DNA of 64,000 nt from Pseudomonadota bacterium (GCA_018241685.1 JAFEDJ010000021.1:372001-436000); one strand, 5' to 3'; counted from the first letter of the stretch, positions 45,093 through 54,862 are shown. Translations and numbers: made by a program. Notes: generated by a model from the letters alone, not told the origin.

Positions 45093-48000
45093 CTAGCGCC
45101 GCCGCAACCAGCGCAGGATGGTCGAGAACAGCCGGTCTGGATCGACCGGTTTGGACAGGAAGTCATCCATGCCGGCGGCCAGGCACTGGGCGCGGTCTTC
45201 GGCAAAGGCGTTGGCGGTCATCGCGATGATCGGCACCTGGCTGTATGCCGGCAGCGCGCGGATCCGGCGGGTCGCCTCGAGGCCGTCCATCTCGGGCATC
45301 TGCATGTCCATCAGGATCAGGTCGAAAGGCGAGCCGGCCGCCATGTCCACCGCCACCGCGCCGTTGCCTGCCACCGCCACATCCAGCCCGGCGTCGAACA
45401 GGAACAGCTTGGCGACCTCCTGGTTCACCGGCTCGTCCTCCACTAGCAGAACCTGCGCACCGGCGTACTCCCTCTGCAGCACGCTCTCCGCACAACCGCC
45501 GTCATCCTGATCCGGCGGCGCCTGCTGGACAGAACGCCCGACCCCCAGCCAAGCGGTGAACCAGAAGGTACTGCCCTTCCCGACATCGCTCGTGACGCCG
45601 GCTTCGCCGCCCATCAGCTCGGCCAGCCGCCGGGTGATCGCCAGCCCGAGGCCGGTGCCGCCGTACTTGCGGGTGGTGGAGGCGTCCCCCTGCTCGAAGG
45701 GGCGGAACAGCTTGGGCAGGACCTCCCGCGGGATGCCGATGCCGCTATCGCTCACTTCGGCGCGCACACGCAGCGCATCGCCCTGGCGCTCGTCGATGCG
45801 CAGGCTGAGGGTGATAGCGCCGGACTCGGTGAACTTGACCGCATTGCTGGCGAGGTTCAGCAGCGCCTGCGTGAAGCGCGTCGAATCACCGCGCACCAAC
45901 CAGGGCACGCTCTCCGTGTCCACAACGAGGCACAGGCCCTTGGCGGTGCTGCGGTCGTGGATCATGGAGGCGACGTTGGCTGCCACCCCGTCCAGCGCGA
46001 ACTCCCCTTCCTCGAGGATGAACTTCTCGGCCTCGATCTTGGACAGGTCGAGGATGTCGTTGATGACGCCGAGCAGGTGCTGGGCGGCACCGTCGATCTT
46101 GCCGAGCTGCTCAGCCTGGGTCGGGCTGACGCCGTCCCGCTGCATGATGCGCGCCATGCCGAGCACTGCGTTGAGGGGCGTGCGGATCTCATGGCTCATG
46201 TTGGCGAGGAAGGCGCTCTTGGCCCGATTGGCGGACTCGGCGGCCTCCTTGGCCTGCAGCAGTTCGCGGGTGCGCGCGTCCACCAGGCTTTCAAGGTTCT
46301 GGCGGTGGCGCAGCAACTCGTGCTCGGCACGCTTGCGTTCGGTAATGTCGGTGGAGATGCCGATGTAGCTGCACACCCGGCCTTCATCGTCGCGCACCGG
46401 TTGTCCGATGGACAGCAACCAGCGGGGCGGCGCGTCGCCCGGCAGATTGACGCGCCATTCCACTTCGAAACGCTCGCCCCGCGCGCTCGCACCGGTCACG
46501 ACAGACTCCACTCGACCCCGGTCCACGGGGTGCACGAGCTGCCGCCAGGCATCGTAGGAAGGGGTGATGGCCTGGGGCTCCAGACCGTACAGCGCCCATA
46601 GTTCGTCGGACCAGAAGTTATTGTTGCTGCCCACAAACCATTCCCACGATCCGGCCCGGGCCGCATCGAGGGCCAGGCGCAGGCGGCGCTCGCTGGCCTT
46701 GAGAAGCTCCTCGGCCAGACTGCGCTCGGTGACATCCGAAACGGTGGCGAGCACGTGATCGACGCCATCGATGTTGAGGCTGCCGAGGCTCAGCTCGATG
46801 GCGAACTCGCTGCCGTCCTTGCGGCAACCATGGAGGTTGCGTCGGGACATCAGGGCCTGGGCCTGCGCGGGGCTGTGGTGATAACGCTCACGCTGGAGGC
46901 CGTGGCCTTTCCGCTGGGCTTCCGGCACCAGCATGTCGACCGGCTGGCCGACCAATTCGTCTTCTCCATAACCGAACATCTGCGCGATGGAGGGATTGAC
47001 GAGCACCATCTCCCCGTCGGGCTTGACCACCAGCAGGCCTTCGACGCTGGAATCCCAGACCTGGCGGAAACGGGCCTCGCTATGAGCCCGGGCATCCTCG
47101 GCGCGGCGCAGGTCGGAAATGTCGGTAAAGGTCAGCACGGCACCTGCAGTGCAGCCAGCATCGTCGAGGTAGGGATCGACCTGGATCAGGTAATGCAGGT
47201 CGCGCTGTTGCACATGCTCGACCCGCGAGCCCTCGCCCGCCACCACGCCAGTCACCCACTGCCGCAACAGCGGCAGGTCGAGATGGCAGGGCACGCCGTA
47301 CAGGAACTGGCCGATGTCGTCGGGCAGCAGGCCGAAGATGCGTCCGGCCAGTGCATTGAAGCGGGTCACCCGCCCATCCCGATCCACCACGACCAGGCTG
47401 GAGCGAATGGAGTCCTGGATGTTGGCAAGGGTGGTGTTGAGCTGCACGTATTCGAGGGACTTCAGGCGCAGTGCCTCGTTGAGCGTAGTGAGCTCCTCAT
47501 TGGAGGCCTGCAGCTCTTCGTTGGAAGACTGCAGCTCCTCACTGGCGGCCTGGATCTCCTCGTTAAGGGCTTGCAATTCCTCGTTGGAGCTTTCCAGTTC
47601 CTCGATGACCGCCTGCAGGTGTTCCCGGGTGTCGGCCAGTTCCTGGCGCAGGCGGGCGATCTCGTCCGCCGCTTCGGCAGCCACCAGCCCTTCTCCCGCG
47701 GCATCCACCGGCGGCATCGGCTTGACCGTGGTTTCCTCGAAGCTGATCAGCACAGCCCCCGATGGCGCCCCATCCGGCCCGGCCACCCGCCGCAACACCG
47801 GACGCACCTTCAGGGTTGCGTCACCGATGCGCACCTGGGCACCCATGCCACGCAACACATCGGCGGCATCCTGGCGCATGCGCACGCCCAGGGCCTTGAG
47901 CTCACCGCGCAATTCCGGCAGCACCAGCGCAAACACCGAGAAGTCGGCACTGGCCACCGGCAGCGCGAAGTAGCGCCGCGACGCGCCAAAGAAATGCAGG

Positions 48001-49004
48001 GGTTCGAAATGGGCATCCACCAGCACCCCCGGCGGACCATAGGCTTCCGCCACCAGGTCCCGCGCCTGTTCGGCCAGCACGTCCCGTTGCGGCCGGGCGT
48101 GCTGGCGCGGCGCCACGCGGGTGAGGCGATCTGGCAAGCCGTAGCGGAAGCCGGGCACGTGCTCCGCGCCAGTGGAGGTGCGGCGTCGATACAGTTTGCC
48201 GGCGGCATCGACGGGCTCGAACAGGGCTTGTGCGGCGCCGATGGATTCGGCCTTGCCGAGAAACAACAGCCCGTCCGGGTTGAGGGCGAAGTGGAAGCTG
48301 CTGATCAGCTCGGCCTGCTGCTCGGGCTTGAAATAGATCAGCACGTTGCGGCAACTGACCAGATCCATGCGAATGAAGGGCGGATGGCCGGTGAGGTCGT
48401 GCAGCGAGAAGACGCACAGTTCCCGCAGGGCCTTGCCGACCCGCCAACCTTCCCCGTCAGCAACGAACCAGCGAGCCAGGCGTTCGGCCCCCAGGCCTTC
48501 CAGTTCGGCGGCATCATAACGGCCGGCGCGGGCGAACTCGAGCGCCTCCTGGTCGATGTCGGTGGCGAAGATGCGGACCTGACGCGGCACCGCGTGCTCA
48601 TGGACGGTCTCGGCCAGCAGCATCGCAATGGAATACGCTTCCTCGCCCGTTGCACAGGCCGGCACCCAGGCCCGCAGCGGCACGCCGGCCGGCTGTCGGC
48701 CGACCAGTTCACGCAGGCTGTGCGCCAGTTCGCCGAACACTTCGGCATCGCGGAAGAAGGACGACACGGACACCATACAACCCTGCAGCAGACGGGTCAG
48801 TTCCTCCGTGTACGTTTGCGCGTAGGCCAGGTAGTCCACAAAGGTGTTCAAGCCCAGTATCCGGCAACGCCGCACGGCATGGCGGTGCAAGCCACCTTCC
48901 TTATAACGTTCGAGGTCCACGCCGGTTTGCCGGGAGGCCAGTTCGAGCAGGGCACGGTAGGCTTCCGCCTCCCCCTGAGAAGATGGTTCGGGACTGCTCG
49001 TCAT
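45093..49004 (-). CDS. CheR-fused multi-PAS hybrid histidine kinase
   Basis: A 1303-residue soluble protein. Order: CheR methyltransferase N-domain (about 1-70), CheR catalytic domain with the SAM motif PACATGEEAYSIAMLLAE (about 115-270), a degenerate PAS-like region, a long Leu/Glu coiled-coil with repeated EELQxSNEEL heptads (about 470-530), three PAS/PAC modules (about 530-890), HisKA with H938 in [14 protein letters not shown], HATPase, and a receiver with D1233 in [15 protein letters not shown] at 49004 is preferred over an earlier start. It is the CheB/CheR-PAS kinase architecture without the CheB methylesterase. No chemoreceptor genes are near. Confidence 0.92.
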   Translation of the reverse strand: MTSSPEPSSQGEAEAYRALLELASRQTGVDLERYKEGGLHRHAVRRCRILGLNTFVDYLAYAQTYTEELTRLLQGCMVSVSSFFRDAEVFGELAHSLRELVGRQPAGVPLRAWVPACATGEEAYSIAMLLAETVHEHAVPRQVRIFATDIDQEALEFARAGRYDAAELEGLGAERLARWFVADGEGWRVGKALRELCVFSLHDLTGHPPFIRMDLVSCRNVLIYFKPEQQAELISSFHFALNPDGLLFLGKAESIGAAQALFEPVDAAGKLYRRRTSTGAEHVPGFRYGLPDRLTRVAPRQHARPQRDVLAEQARDLVAEAYGPPGVLVDAHFEPLHFFGASRRYFALPVASADFSVFALVLPELRGELKALGVRMRQDAADVLRGMGAQVRIGDATLKVRPVLRRVAGPDGAPSGAVLISFEETTVKPMPPVDAAGEGLVAAEAADEIARLRQELADTREHLQAVIEELESSNEELQALNEEIQAASEELQSSNEELQASNEELTTLNEALRLKSLEYVQLNTTLANIQDSIRSSLVVVDRDGRVTRFNALAGRIFGLLPDDIGQFLYGVPCHLDLPLLRQWVTGVVAGEGSRVEHVQQRDLHYLIQVDPYLDDAGCTAGAVLTFTDISDLRRAEDARAHSEARFRQVWDSSVEGLLVVKPDGEMVLVNPSIAQMFGYGEDELVGQPVDMLVPEAQRKGHGLQRERYHHSPAQAQALMSRRNLHGCRKDGSEFAIELSLGSLNIDGVDHVLATVSDVTERSLAEELLKASERRLRLALDAARAGSWEWFVGSNNNFWSDELWALYGLEPQAITPSYDAWRQLVHPVDRGRVESVVTGASARGERFEVEWRVNLPGDAPPRWLLSIGQPVRDDEGRVCSYIGISTDITERKRAEHELLRHRQNLESLVDARTRELLQAKEAAESANRAKSAFLANMSHEIRTPLNAVLGMARIMQRDGVSPTQAEQLGKIDGAAQHLLGVINDILDLSKIEAEKFILEEGEFALDGVAANVASMIHDRSTAKGLCLVVDTESVPWLVRGDSTRFTQALLNLASNAVKFTESGAITLSLRIDERQGDALRVRAEVSDSGIGIPREVLPKLFRPFEQGDASTTRKYGGTGLGLAITRRLAELMGGEAGVTSDVGKGSTFWFTAWLGVGRSVQQAPPDQDDGGCAESVLQREYAGAQVLLVEDEPVNQEVAKLFLFDAGLDVAVAGNGAVAVDMAAGSPFDLILMDMQMPEMDGLEATRRIRALPAYSQVPIIAMTANAFAEDRAQCLAAGMDDFLSKPVDPDRLFSTILRWLRRR

Positions 49005-49201
49005 TGTTCTTGCATTGCCCGTCGTATGCGCATCGGAGTCCGGACAGCTACACGCCATCCACCACCGGATGATGGTATGCCTAAGTTCGGGCCCATACCA
49101 CGCTACCCAACACAGGTATGGCGGTACTTTTTCGCAGCTTGCGAAAGCGCCCCGAACGTTCCATGATTAATCATCGAATCCCTCCACGAGGAGCAGCCCT
49201 C

Positions 49202-49336
49202 ATGACCCGCTCCGTTGCCCTCCTCCTCGCGCTGGCTCTGGGATGCATCTCCACAGCGCAAGCCTGCAGCACCTCCAGCGGCAAGCACAGCAAACCCGAC
49301 ATCAGCAAACCGGCCCAGCCTCCGGCAGGGGCCTGA
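49202..49336 (+). CDS. Very small exported peptide
   Basis: A 44-residue product with ATG 49202, preceded by ACGAGGAGC, a strong ribosome binding site. A signal peptide TRSVALLLALALGCISTAQA is followed by a Cys/Ser/Lys/Pro-rich tail of about 24 residues. Either a lipoprotein with Cys15 in LGCIS or a secreted peptide; the sequence allows both. Function unknown. A hairpin terminator follows. Confidence 0.6.
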   Translation: MTRSVALLLALALGCISTAQACSTSSGKHSKPDISKPAQPPAGA

Positions 49337-49354
49337 CCCGCATTCCGGATTTCC

Positions 49355-49378
49355 GGCGGGGCGCCCTCGCGCCCCGCC
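49355..49378 (+). terminator. Terminator after the small exported peptide
   Basis: GGCGGGGCGC (49355-49364) and GCGCCCCGCC (49369-49378) form a perfect 10-base stem with the loop CCTC; TTCG follows. Confidence 0.75.
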
Positions 49379-49430
49379 TTCGCGCTTACCCTGTCCGCAT
49401 CTTCAACACACACCTATAAAGGAGACAACG

Positions 49431-49865
49431 ATGCCGAATAGAACCCTGCGTGACGTCATCGACGGCCAATCCATCACCTGCGCCATCGCTGCAACCAGCG
49501 TCCGTGCCGCGGCAGTCGCCATGGCCAATGCCAAGGTCGGCGCAATTCTGGTGATCGACGACGACGGCCTGCTGACCGGCCTGTTCACCGAACGCGACGT
49601 ACTCAACCGGGTAGTGGCCAAGGGCCTCGACCCGGACAAGACCCCCCTCGCCGACGTGATGTCGGTGAACCTGCAGACCGCCAGCCCGGACAAGCTGCTC
49701 GACCACGCGCTGCACATGATGTTCGAGGGCGGTTTCCGCCACGTACCGGTAGTCGACAACGGCCGGCCGGTTGGCATGGTGTCGGCGCGCAATGCGCTGG
49801 GCCGCGAAATCTGCCAGTTCGAGGAGGAACTGAAGGAACGCGACCATATTGCCGAGATTCTTTAA
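49431..49865 (+). CDS. Two-CBS-domain protein
   Basis: A 144-residue protein made of one Bateman module. The first CBS domain covers about 8-65 (VGAILVIDDDGLLTGLFTER) and the second about 72-130 (FRHVPVVDNGRPVGMVSARN). CBS pairs bind adenosine nucleotides or S-adenosylmethionine and regulate partner proteins. The start has AAAGGAG 7 bases before ATG 49431. It is an isolated gene, so the partner is unknown. Confidence 0.92.
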   Translation: MPNRTLRDVIDGQSITCAIAATSVRAAAVAMANAKVGAILVIDDDGLLTGLFTERDVLNRVVAKGLDPDKTPLADVMSVNLQTASPDKLLDHALHMMFEGGFRHVPVVDNGRPVGMVSARNALGREICQFEEELKERDHIAEIL

Positions 49866-49879
49866 GACCTTGACGATCG

Positions 49880-49917
49880 GGCCCCGCCGGGGATTGGCCC
49901 CGCCGGGGATTGGCCCC
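49880..49917. repeat. 16-bp tandem repeat
   Basis: GGCCCCGCCGGGGATT is present twice (49880-49895, 49896-49911) plus the first six bases again. Each unit contains CCCC-GCC-GGGG, so it can fold. Placed just after the CBS gene, it may serve as a transcript end. The rest of 49918-50098 has no visible feature and no FMN riboswitch. Confidence 0.7.
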
Positions 49918-50098
49918 TCTGGCAGGGCCTGTTCTTGTGGAGCGCCAGGCTCTGCAGACGCGCCGCCGAGCGGAGTTTCGGGGCGAGTGAATTTACACCT
50001 GGGGACGGAAGCCAGGCGCATTGCCGTCCGCACAAAGCGCCAGCCCCGCACGGAAATCGCCTAGAATCGCGTTTTCCCCTTTCCAAGCCCCCAATCCC

Positions 50099-50710
50099 AT
50101 GTTCTCCGGAATCGTTGCCGCTACCGGCCGCATCCTGAGCGTGTCGCCCCTTGAAGACGGCGTTCGCCTCGCCGTGGACGTCGGCACCCTCGACCTGGAC
50201 GACGTCCAGCTCGGCGACAGCATCGCCAACAACGGCGTGTGCCTCACGGTGATTGCCCAAGAAGGCAAGACCGTCCACTTCGACGTATCCCGCGAAACCC
50301 TCAACTGCACGGTCGGTCTCGCCGAACCCGGCGAAGTGAACCTCGAGAAGGCCCTGCGCCTGGCCGACCGCCTCGGCGGCCACCTGGTCACCGGCCACGT
50401 GGACGGCATCGGCGAAGTGGTCAAGTTCGCGCCGATCGGCGAGAGCCACGAACTGGTCATCCGCGCCCCGGCCGCCCTCGCCGGCTACATCGCCAAGAAG
50501 GGCTCGGTGACGATCGACGGCGTGAGCCTGACGGTGAATCGCGTCGACGGCCGCGAGTTCTCGATCAACCTGATTCCCCACACCGTGCAGGTCACCACCC
50601 TCAAGCGCCTCGCCGCGGGCAGCACCGTGAACCTGGAGATCGACCTCATCGCCCGCTACGTGGAGCGCATGCAGGCCTGGCGCAACAGTGAAGAAGGAGC
50701 CTCCGCATGA
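50099..50710 (+). CDS. ribE: Riboflavin synthase alpha chain
   Basis: A 203-residue riboflavin synthase (dismutation of two 6,7-dimethyl-8-ribityllumazine). It consists of two lumazine-binding beta-barrels. The N-barrel starts MFSGIVAATGRI and has NNGVCLTV with the catalytic region Cys, then GGHLVTGHVDG; the C-barrel has KKGSVTIDGVSLTVN. ATG 50099 starts at the conserved MFSG. It overlaps ribBA as ATGA (50707-50710). First gene of the ribE-ribBA-ribH-nusB-thiL-pgpA-pncC cluster. Confidence 0.96.
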   Translation: MFSGIVAATGRILSVSPLEDGVRLAVDVGTLDLDDVQLGDSIANNGVCLTVIAQEGKTVHFDVSRETLNCTVGLAEPGEVNLEKALRLADRLGGHLVTGHVDGIGEVVKFAPIGESHELVIRAPAALAGYIAKKGSVTIDGVSLTVNRVDGREFSINLIPHTVQVTTLKRLAAGSTVNLEIDLIARYVERMQAWRNSEEGASA

Positions 50711-51807
50711 GCGCACTGGCCCCGATCCAGGACATCATCGCCGACATCAAGGCCGGCAAGATGGTCATCCTCGTGGACGAGGAAGACCGCGAGAACGAAG
50801 GCGACATCGTCATCGCCGCCGACTACATCACGCCGGAAGCCATCAACTTCATGGCCAAGCATGCCCGCGGCCTGATCTGCCTGACGCTGACCGAGGCGCG
50901 CTGCCGCCAGCTGGGCATCAACCACATGGCGCGGGACAACCGCAGCCAGTTCAGCACCGCCTTCACGGTGTCGATCGAGGCCGCCGAGGGCGTCACCACC
51001 GGCATCTCCGCCGCCGACCGGGCGCGCACAGTGCAGGCCGCCGTGGCCCGCCATGCCAAGTCCACCGACATCGTGCAGCCGGGCCACATCTTCCCGATCA
51101 TGGCCAAGCCGGGCGGCGTGCTGATCCGCGCCGGCCACACCGAAGCCGGCTGCGACCTGGCCGCTATCGCCGGACTGGAACCGGCGTCGGTGATCTGCGA
51201 GATCATGAACGACGACGGCACCATGGCCCGCCTGCCCGAACTGATCGAGTTCGCCAAGGAGCACGGTCTGAAGATCGGCGCGATCCGCGACCTCATCGAA
51301 TACCGCGCACGCACCGAGAAGCTGATCGAGAAGGTCAGCGAGAAGACCGTCGCCACCGCCCACGGGCCGTTCCGCCTGTGCGCCTTCGAGGACAAGACCT
51401 CCGGCGACGTTCATCTGGCAATGGTGTACGGCGACATCTGCGCGGACGTCGAAACCCTCGTCCGCGTCCATGAACCGGTGTCGGTGCTGGACTTCCTCGA
51501 CACCACCAGTGGCCGCCACAGCTTCCCGGTGGACGCCGCCCTCAAGCGCATCACCGAACACGGCAATGGCGTGATCGTGCTGCTGTACCGCCCGCAGAGC
51601 GGCCAGGACCTGCTCGCCCAGCTGTCCGGCGACCCGGCCGCCGCCAAGCCAGCCCAGAAGTGGGACCCGCGCCTGTTCGGCATCGGCGCCCAGATCCTGC
51701 GCGAACTCAAGGTCGGCAAGATGAAGCTGCTGGCCAGCCCGCGCAAGATCCCGAGCATGGCCGGTTTCGGCCTGACCGTCGTCGGCCACGTCGCGCCCGA
51801 AGCCTGA
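50707..51807 (+). CDS. ribBA: DHBP synthase fused to degenerate GTP cyclohydrolase II domain
   Basis: A 366-residue protein. The N-terminal 3,4-dihydroxy-2-butanone-4-phosphate synthase domain (1-205) is intact: [11 protein letters not shown] for Mg2+, and [10 protein letters not shown] with the catalytic Glu/His. The C-terminal half (about 210-366) has the GTP cyclohydrolase II fold, but where active enzymes read RVHSECxTGDxFGSxRCDCG the sequence is [20 protein letters not shown]. The three zinc-binding Cys are missing. The C-domain is therefore probably inactive, as in several betaproteobacteria and pseudomonads, and a separate ribA should be elsewhere. Coupled to ribE by ATGA. Confidence 0.94.
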   Translation: MSALAPIQDIIADIKAGKMVILVDEEDRENEGDIVIAADYITPEAINFMAKHARGLICLTLTEARCRQLGINHMARDNRSQFSTAFTVSIEAAEGVTTGISAADRARTVQAAVARHAKSTDIVQPGHIFPIMAKPGGVLIRAGHTEAGCDLAAIAGLEPASVICEIMNDDGTMARLPELIEFAKEHGLKIGAIRDLIEYRARTEKLIEKVSEKTVATAHGPFRLCAFEDKTSGDVHLAMVYGDICADVETLVRVHEPVSVLDFLDTTSGRHSFPVDAALKRITEHGNGVIVLLYRPQSGQDLLAQLSGDPAAAKPAQKWDPRLFGIGAQILRELKVGKMKLLASPRKIPSMAGFGLTVVGHVAPEA

Positions 51808-51844
51808 GCCCACCGGCCCACGAATCCTCCTTTCAGGTAACCCC

Positions 51845-52315
51845 ATGCCCCGTTACGACAACATTCCCGAAATCGCCCCGAACCTCGACGGTCAGGGCCT
51901 CCGCGTCGGCATCGTCATGTGCCGCTTCAACATCGACGTCTGCGAAGGCCTGCTGTCTTCCTGTACCGCCGAGTTGCTGCGCCTTGGCGTCGCCCCCAAT
52001 GCGATCACCATCGCCACCGTGCCCGGTGCCCTCGAAGCCCCGCTGACCCTGCAGGTCATGGCCAAAAGCGGCCGCTACGACGCGCTGGTGGCCCTCGGCG
52101 CGGTGATCCGCGGCGAGACCTACCACTTCGAGCTGGTCTCCAACGAGCAGGGCGCCGGCCTCACCCGCGTCACGCTGGACACCGGCGTGCCCATCGCCAA
52201 CGGCATCCTCACCACCGAGGACGACGACCAGGCGCTGGCCCGCATGCAGGTGAAGGGTGCCGACTGCGCTCAGGCCGCCGTCGAGATGGCCCGTCTGCTG
52301 AAGGCGCTGGCATGA
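51845..52315 (+). CDS. ribH: 6,7-dimethyl-8-ribityllumazine synthase
   Basis: A 156-residue lumazine synthase subunit. [30 protein letters not shown] and [19 protein letters not shown] are the substrate-binding stretches; the His of YHFE is the expected catalytic base. It forms pentamers or icosahedra. Its last codons overlap nusB as ATGA. Confidence 0.96.
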   Translation: MPRYDNIPEIAPNLDGQGLRVGIVMCRFNIDVCEGLLSSCTAELLRLGVAPNAITIATVPGALEAPLTLQVMAKSGRYDALVALGAVIRGETYHFELVSNEQGAGLTRVTLDTGVPIANGILTTEDDDQALARMQVKGADCAQAAVEMARLLKALA

Positions 52316-52791
52316 GCACGCCGAACAAGTCCCCCCGCCGCCGCGCCCGCGAATTCGCGCTGCAGGGTATCTACCAGTGGCTGCTGAGCCAGTCCTCGCT
52401 GACCTCCATCGAAAGCCAGATGGGCGAAGTGGGCGGTTTCGACAAGTGCGACCGCGACCTCTTCCTCGGCCTCTTGCGCGGCACCATCGGCAATGCGCCG
52501 GACCTGCAGGTGGCCTTCGCCCCCTACATCGAGCGCCCCCTCAACGAGCTGTCCCCGATCGAGCGCGGCATCCTGCTGATGGCCACCTTCGAGCTGGTGC
52601 ATCGCCCGGAAACGCCCTACCGCGTGATCATCAACGAGGCCATCGAGCTGGCCAAGGGCTACGGCGGCACCGACGGCCACAAGTTCGTCAATGGCGTGCT
52701 CGACAAGCTCGCTGCCCGCGTGCGGGCCGACGAGGTGGAAGCCAACGCCCAGCAGCGTCGCGCCCCCCGCAACAACGACAAGTCGAACTGA
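52312..52791 (+). CDS. nusB: Transcription antitermination factor NusB
   Basis: A 159-residue all-helical NusB, which with NusE/S10 binds boxA RNA and supports rRNA antitermination. Characteristic: [18 protein letters not shown] at the N-terminus, and [20 protein letters not shown] and [20 protein letters not shown] in the centre and end. The ribH-nusB coupling by ATGA is the usual arrangement. The C-terminal 20 residues are charged and probably disordered. Confidence 0.96.
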   Translation: MSTPNKSPRRRAREFALQGIYQWLLSQSSLTSIESQMGEVGGFDKCDRDLFLGLLRGTIGNAPDLQVAFAPYIERPLNELSPIERGILLMATFELVHRPETPYRVIINEAIELAKGYGGTDGHKFVNGVLDKLAARVRADEVEANAQQRRAPRNNDKSN

Positions 52792-52822
52792 TCCGGCCCC
52801 GCCGCCGGACCGTCCCTGCGCG

Positions 52823-53791
52823 ATGCCCTCCGAATTCGCCCTGATCCGCCGGCACTTCACGCGTCCCGCCCGCCACACCGACCTGGCGGTGGGCGACGAC
52901 GCGGCGCTGATCCGGCCCCGGGCCGGCATGCAGCTGGCCATCTCCACCGACATGCTGGTGGCCGGCACGCATTTCTTCGCCGACACCGATCCGGAAGACC
53001 TCGGCTGGAAGACCCTCGCGGTGAATGTCTCCGACATCGCCGCGATGGGCGCCGAGCCGCGCTGGGTGGTCCTGGCGGCCAGCCTGCCGAACGCCGACGA
53101 GGCGTGGATCGCCGCCTTCGCACGCGGCTTCTTCGCCTGCTGCGAGGCCTTCGGCGTCGACGCGATCGGTGGCGACACCACGCGCGGGCCACTCAACCTG
53201 TGCCCGACGATCTTCGGTGAAGTCCCGACCGGCACCGCCATCACCCGCTCCGGCGCCCGCCCCGGCGACGACCTGTGGGTGTCCGGCGCACCGGGCCGTG
53301 CAGCCCTCGGCCTCGCCGACCTGCGCGGCGAGATCCGCCTGGCCAAGGCCTACCGCGACGACTGCCTGGCCGCGCTGCAACGGCCGCAGCCGCGGGTCGC
53401 CCTCGGCCTGGCCCTGCGCGGGCTCGCCAGCGCGATGCTGGACGTCTCCGACGGCCTGTTCGGCGACCTGAGCCACATCCTCGAACTATCCGGCGTCGGC
53501 GCCGAGATCGACGAGGTCAGGCTGCCCCTCAGCACACTGACCGACGCCTGCGGCGACGCAGCGCGGGCCTTCACCGCCTGTAGCGCCGGCGGTGACGACT
53601 ACGAACTGCTGTTCACCGCGCCGGCCGACCGCCGCGGCGACATCGAGGCCATTTCGCAAAGTCTGGGGTTGCCGCTGCACCGCATCGGCCACATCACGGC
53701 GCAGACCGAACAACTCTCGCTACGCACCCGCGACGGCCAGTTGCGACCGGTGCGGGCCAACGGCTACGACCACTTCGGCCGCAGCACATGA
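52823..53791 (+). CDS. thiL: Thiamine-monophosphate kinase
   Basis: A 322-residue ThiL of the AIR-synthase-like fold, making thiamine diphosphate from thiamine monophosphate. Metal and nucleotide motifs: VGDDAALI, STDMLVAGTHF, AVNVSDIAAMGA, GGDTTRG and the late LDVSDGL and AGGDDYELL. ATG 52823 gives the family-typical start EFALIRRHF. Overlap with pgpA is ATGA (53788-53791). Confidence 0.96.
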   Translation: MPSEFALIRRHFTRPARHTDLAVGDDAALIRPRAGMQLAISTDMLVAGTHFFADTDPEDLGWKTLAVNVSDIAAMGAEPRWVVLAASLPNADEAWIAAFARGFFACCEAFGVDAIGGDTTRGPLNLCPTIFGEVPTGTAITRSGARPGDDLWVSGAPGRAALGLADLRGEIRLAKAYRDDCLAALQRPQPRVALGLALRGLASAMLDVSDGLFGDLSHILELSGVGAEIDEVRLPLSTLTDACGDAARAFTACSAGGDDYELLFTAPADRRGDIEAISQSLGLPLHRIGHITAQTEQLSLRTRDGQLRPVRANGYDHFGRST

Positions 53792-54267
53792 AGCCTACGC
53801 CGCGCTTCCTGGTTTCCGATCCGGCCCATTTCGTGGCCCTCGGCTTCGGCTCCGGGCTGGCACCGAAGGCTCCCGGCACCTTCGGCACGCTGGCCGGGTG
53901 GGCCCTGTTCCCCTTCGTGTCGGCGCCGCTGTCCGACGCGATGTTCGCCGCGCTGCTGGTGGCCTGCTTCCTGTTCGGCGTGCTGGCCTGCGAACGCACT
54001 GGCCGGGCTCTCGGCGTGGCCGACCACGGCAGCATCGTGTGGGACGAAATCGTCGCGATCTGGCTGGTGCTGTGGCTGACCCCCGCCACGCTGGCCTGGC
54101 AGGCCGCCGCCTTCGTGACCTTCCGCTTTTTCGACATCGTCAAGCCGCCGCCGATCCGCTGGGTGGACGAACGCACCCGCGGCGGCTTCGGCGTGATGCT
54201 CGACGACCTGCTGGCCGCCGGCTATTCGCTGCTGGTGCTGGCCATCCTGATGAGGATCATCGGCTGA
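53788..54267 (+). CDS. pgpA: Phosphatidylglycerophosphatase A
   Basis: A 159-residue membrane phosphatase producing phosphatidylglycerol. The family signature FGSGLAPKAPGTFGTLAGW is near residue 25. VWDEIVAIWL and FRFFDIVKPPPIRW, with the active-site Asp/Glu cluster, and LDDLLAAGYSLL near the C-terminus follow. Three or four hydrophobic helices. Its stop shares one base with the next start (TGATG). Confidence 0.96.
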   Translation: MKPTPRFLVSDPAHFVALGFGSGLAPKAPGTFGTLAGWALFPFVSAPLSDAMFAALLVACFLFGVLACERTGRALGVADHGSIVWDEIVAIWLVLWLTPATLAWQAAAFVTFRFFDIVKPPPIRWVDERTRGGFGVMLDDLLAAGYSLLVLAILMRIIG

Positions 54268-54752
54268 TGGACGCGCAACTGGAAACCCTGTCCCGCCTCG
54301 TCGGCGAGCATCTGCAGGCCAAGGGCTGGCGGCTCGCCAGCGCCGAATCGTGCACCGGCGGCTGGGTCGCCGAAGTGATCACCGCCACGGCCGGCAGTTC
54401 AGCCTGGTTCGACTGCGGCTTCATCACCTACTCCAACGACGCCAAGTGCGCGCTGCTCGGCGTCTCGCCGATGACCCTGGCGCGTTACGGCGCGGTCAGC
54501 GAACAGACCACGGTGGCGATGGCCAGCGGCACGCTGGAACGCGCCGAGGCCGACCTGGCCCTGTCGATCTCGGGCATCGCCGGCCCCACCGGCGGCTCCC
54601 CGGAAAAACCCGTCGGCACCGTCTGCTTCGGCTGGATCCGCAGCGGCGAGGCAGCCCAGACCGCCACCTGCCACTTCAACGGCGACCGGGAAGCGGTGCG
54701 CCGCCAGGCCGTCGTCTTCGCCCTCGAAGAACTGCTCCGCCGCTACCGCTGA
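54267..54752 (+). CDS. pncC: Nicotinamide-nucleotide amidohydrolase (CinA C-domain)
   Basis: A 161-residue stand-alone CinA C-terminal domain enzyme that deamidates NMN to nicotinate mononucleotide in pyridine-nucleotide salvage. Motifs: LASAESCTGGWVAEVIT (catalytic Ser and Thr region), FITYSNDAK, GAVSEQT and ISGIAGPTGGSPEKPVGTV. It is directly before recA, an arrangement found in many proteobacteria, and overlaps pgpA by one base. Confidence 0.93.
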   Translation: MDAQLETLSRLVGEHLQAKGWRLASAESCTGGWVAEVITATAGSSAWFDCGFITYSNDAKCALLGVSPMTLARYGAVSEQTTVAMASGTLERAEADLALSISGIAGPTGGSPEKPVGTVCFGWIRSGEAAQTATCHFNGDREAVRRQAVVFALEELLRRYR

Positions 54753-54846
54753 AGATCTCCGACGCCGGCACGCGCGGCATCAAAAAAGTCATCTGGCATG
54801 CAGATTGCAATATTGCTCAGCAATTTCGCTGGACGCCCGCCAACGA

Positions 54847-54862
54847 CTGTATAAAATACCAG
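54847..54862 (+). promoter_or_regulatory. LexA (SOS) box of recA
   Basis: CTGTATAAAATACCAG differs little from the SOS consensus CTGT-N8-ACAG. It includes TATAAA, which can serve as the -10 of the recA promoter, so LexA binding would block polymerase directly. A suitable -35 was not clearly visible. Confidence 0.78.

Noticed and set aside
49918-50098. FMN riboswitch upstream of ribE
   Set aside because: The conserved FMN-aptamer core sequence was searched for by eye and is absent.
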